Positions 5,677-6,147 of a stretch of DNA of 6,147 nucleotides are shown here, in pieces. Position 1 is the stretch's first letter; each line of letters begins with the position of its first letter. Under the pieces are notes generated by a model that did not search any database, was not told the origin of the DNA, and was given only the letters and a program-made list of their open reading frames with translations. Source of the stretch: an uncultured bacterium. GTDB lineage: Bacteria > Actinomycetota > Coriobacteriia > Coriobacteriales > Coriobacteriaceae. A program made the position numbers and the translations under genes. The DNA lies in assembly GCA_905215815.1 (NCBI GenBank), contig CAJMRN010000093.1, positions 1-6,147 of the forward strand, in the 5' to 3' direction.

Positions 5677-5883
5677 CCCATATGGGGCCGCGGCTCTGCG
5701 GCGAACTGGAGACGATGTGGGTGGACTAGCCTAGCTAGGTTGATAACGAATGCCGCGGGTAGCCGCTGCACCCCACTAAAGTGAAATAACACCCCGTTTA
5801 CCGAATCATTTAGGAAATATATGGACTCCTAAGAAGTTCTAATACAATATAAGTCATCTATCTATAAGCTGCTGATTCCTTGC
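5677..5883. promoter_or_regulatory. Divergent intergenic region with two perfect palindromes
   Basis: This stretch separates the M16C gene (leftward) from the GntR-family gene (rightward). It contains the perfect 10-bp palindromes CCCATATGGG (5677-5686), which abuts the M16C -10 box, and CCTAGCTAGG (5730-5739). On the + strand a TACAAT -10-like box (5843-5848) has only a poor -35 candidate (TGGACT, 5822-5827, 15-bp spacing), so the GntR promoter is a weak call. No gene or RNA is recognised here. Confidence 0.35.
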
Positions 5884-5898
5884 AAAGGTATGGTTGAT

Positions 5899-6147
5899 AT
5901 GGTTGAAGCAAATAACGTTATCCCCCTGTACAAACAGATTGTTCGTGCGCTTTCTGATTCGATCGCCAACGGCACGTACCGCCCGGGAGATAAGCTTCCG
6001 ACCGAGGTGGAGCTCATCGAGCAATTTGGCGTGAGCCGAATAACGGTTCGCTCCGCAATTAAAGAAATGGAAGATGCTGGGCTTGTTGAGAGGGCCCGCG
6101 GCAAGGGCACGTTCGTTTCGTCGGACACACAGATGTATGCCGCGGAC
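5899..6147 (+). CDS. GntR-family transcriptional regulator (HutC-like), N-terminal part
   Basis: Only the first 83 residues lie inside the window; the gene runs off the right edge. Residues about 8-73 form a GntR winged-helix DNA-binding domain: VIPLYKQI at 8-14, GTYRPGDKLPTEVELI at 25-40, the recognition helix region FGVSRITVRSAIKEME at 43-58, and the wing GLVERARGKGTFV at 61-73. The wording is typical of the HutC subfamily, whose C-terminal UTRA domain senses a small effector such as a sugar phosphate or amino-acid derivative; that part is not visible. ATG 5899 was chosen because AAAGG (5884-5888) lies 10 nt before it. ATG 5890, three codons upstream in frame, sits too close to that site. 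The target genes are probably to the right of the window. Confidence 0.9.
   Translation, partial: MVEANNVIPLYKQIVRALSDSIANGTYRPGDKLPTEVELIEQFGVSRITVRSAIKEMEDAGLVERARGKGTFVSSDTQMYAAD

Noticed and set aside
5619..5792. An N-terminal extension of 58 residues on the M16C peptidase
   Set aside because: There is no RBS before the upstream start, the extension shows no conserved sequence, and the ATG at 5618 has an ideal AAGGAG site.
5862..6128. An 88-codon minus-strand frame opposite the GntR gene
   Set aside because: It is a shadow of the clear GntR winged-helix coding sequence.

Overview
The window looks like a piece of a high-GC Gram-positive gut bacterium, most likely a Collinsella or another member of the Coriobacteriia. 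This rests on GC-rich codon use, the style of the protein sequences, and intergenic DNA packed with palindromic repeats. It is a recollection-based judgement, not a search result. No rRNA, tRNA, CRISPR array, transposase or phage gene is visible.

Region by region. (1) Bases 1-429 hold two copies of a short GAGCGTGGA-type repeat, a long hairpin built from the same motif (67-133), a good sigma-70-type promoter (282-310) and three 8-bp iterons at exact 11-bp spacing (345-374). (2) Bases 430-1413 encode a protein with an AbiEi-like winged-helix N terminus and a DUF559/Vsr-like PD-(D/E)XK nuclease-like C terminus. No AbiEii-type toxin gene lies beside it. (3) Bases 1419-1588 repeat the left-hand layout in the same orientation: four short units and then a second hairpin. 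Start-to-start spacing alternates 22, 29, 22, 29 bp, and the left flank shows 22, 29. (4) Bases 1613-2207 (minus) are a 5-formyltetrahydrofolate cyclo-ligase gene. Its well-placed ATG and ribosome binding site are out of frame with the rest of the protein. (5) Bases 2208-2594 carry no convincing gene. They hold an inverted repeat beside the cyclo-ligase ribosome binding site, a doubtful 20-codon ORF, two tandem inverted pairs of a GTCTCGATCTGTAAC repeat, and a terminator. (6) Bases 2595-5618 (minus) encode a 1007-residue M16C (PreP-type) zinc metallopeptidase with all expected catalytic residues. (7) Bases 5619-5898 are a divergent intergenic region with a -10 box for the peptidase, two perfect 10-bp palindromes and a weak promoter on the other strand. 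(8) Bases 5899-6147 are the N-terminal DNA-binding domain of a GntR-family regulator that runs off the window.

The genes do not form one pathway. The cyclo-ligase is a one-carbon/folate housekeeping enzyme, the M16C protease does cytosolic peptide turnover, and the GntR protein probably controls genes outside the window. The most unusual part is the left third. A solitary antitoxin-like/nuclease-like gene has its own promoter and putative operator, and is bracketed by directly repeated modules made of phased short repeats plus a hairpin. This could be a mobile or self-regulating repeat-associated cassette, but that role is inference.
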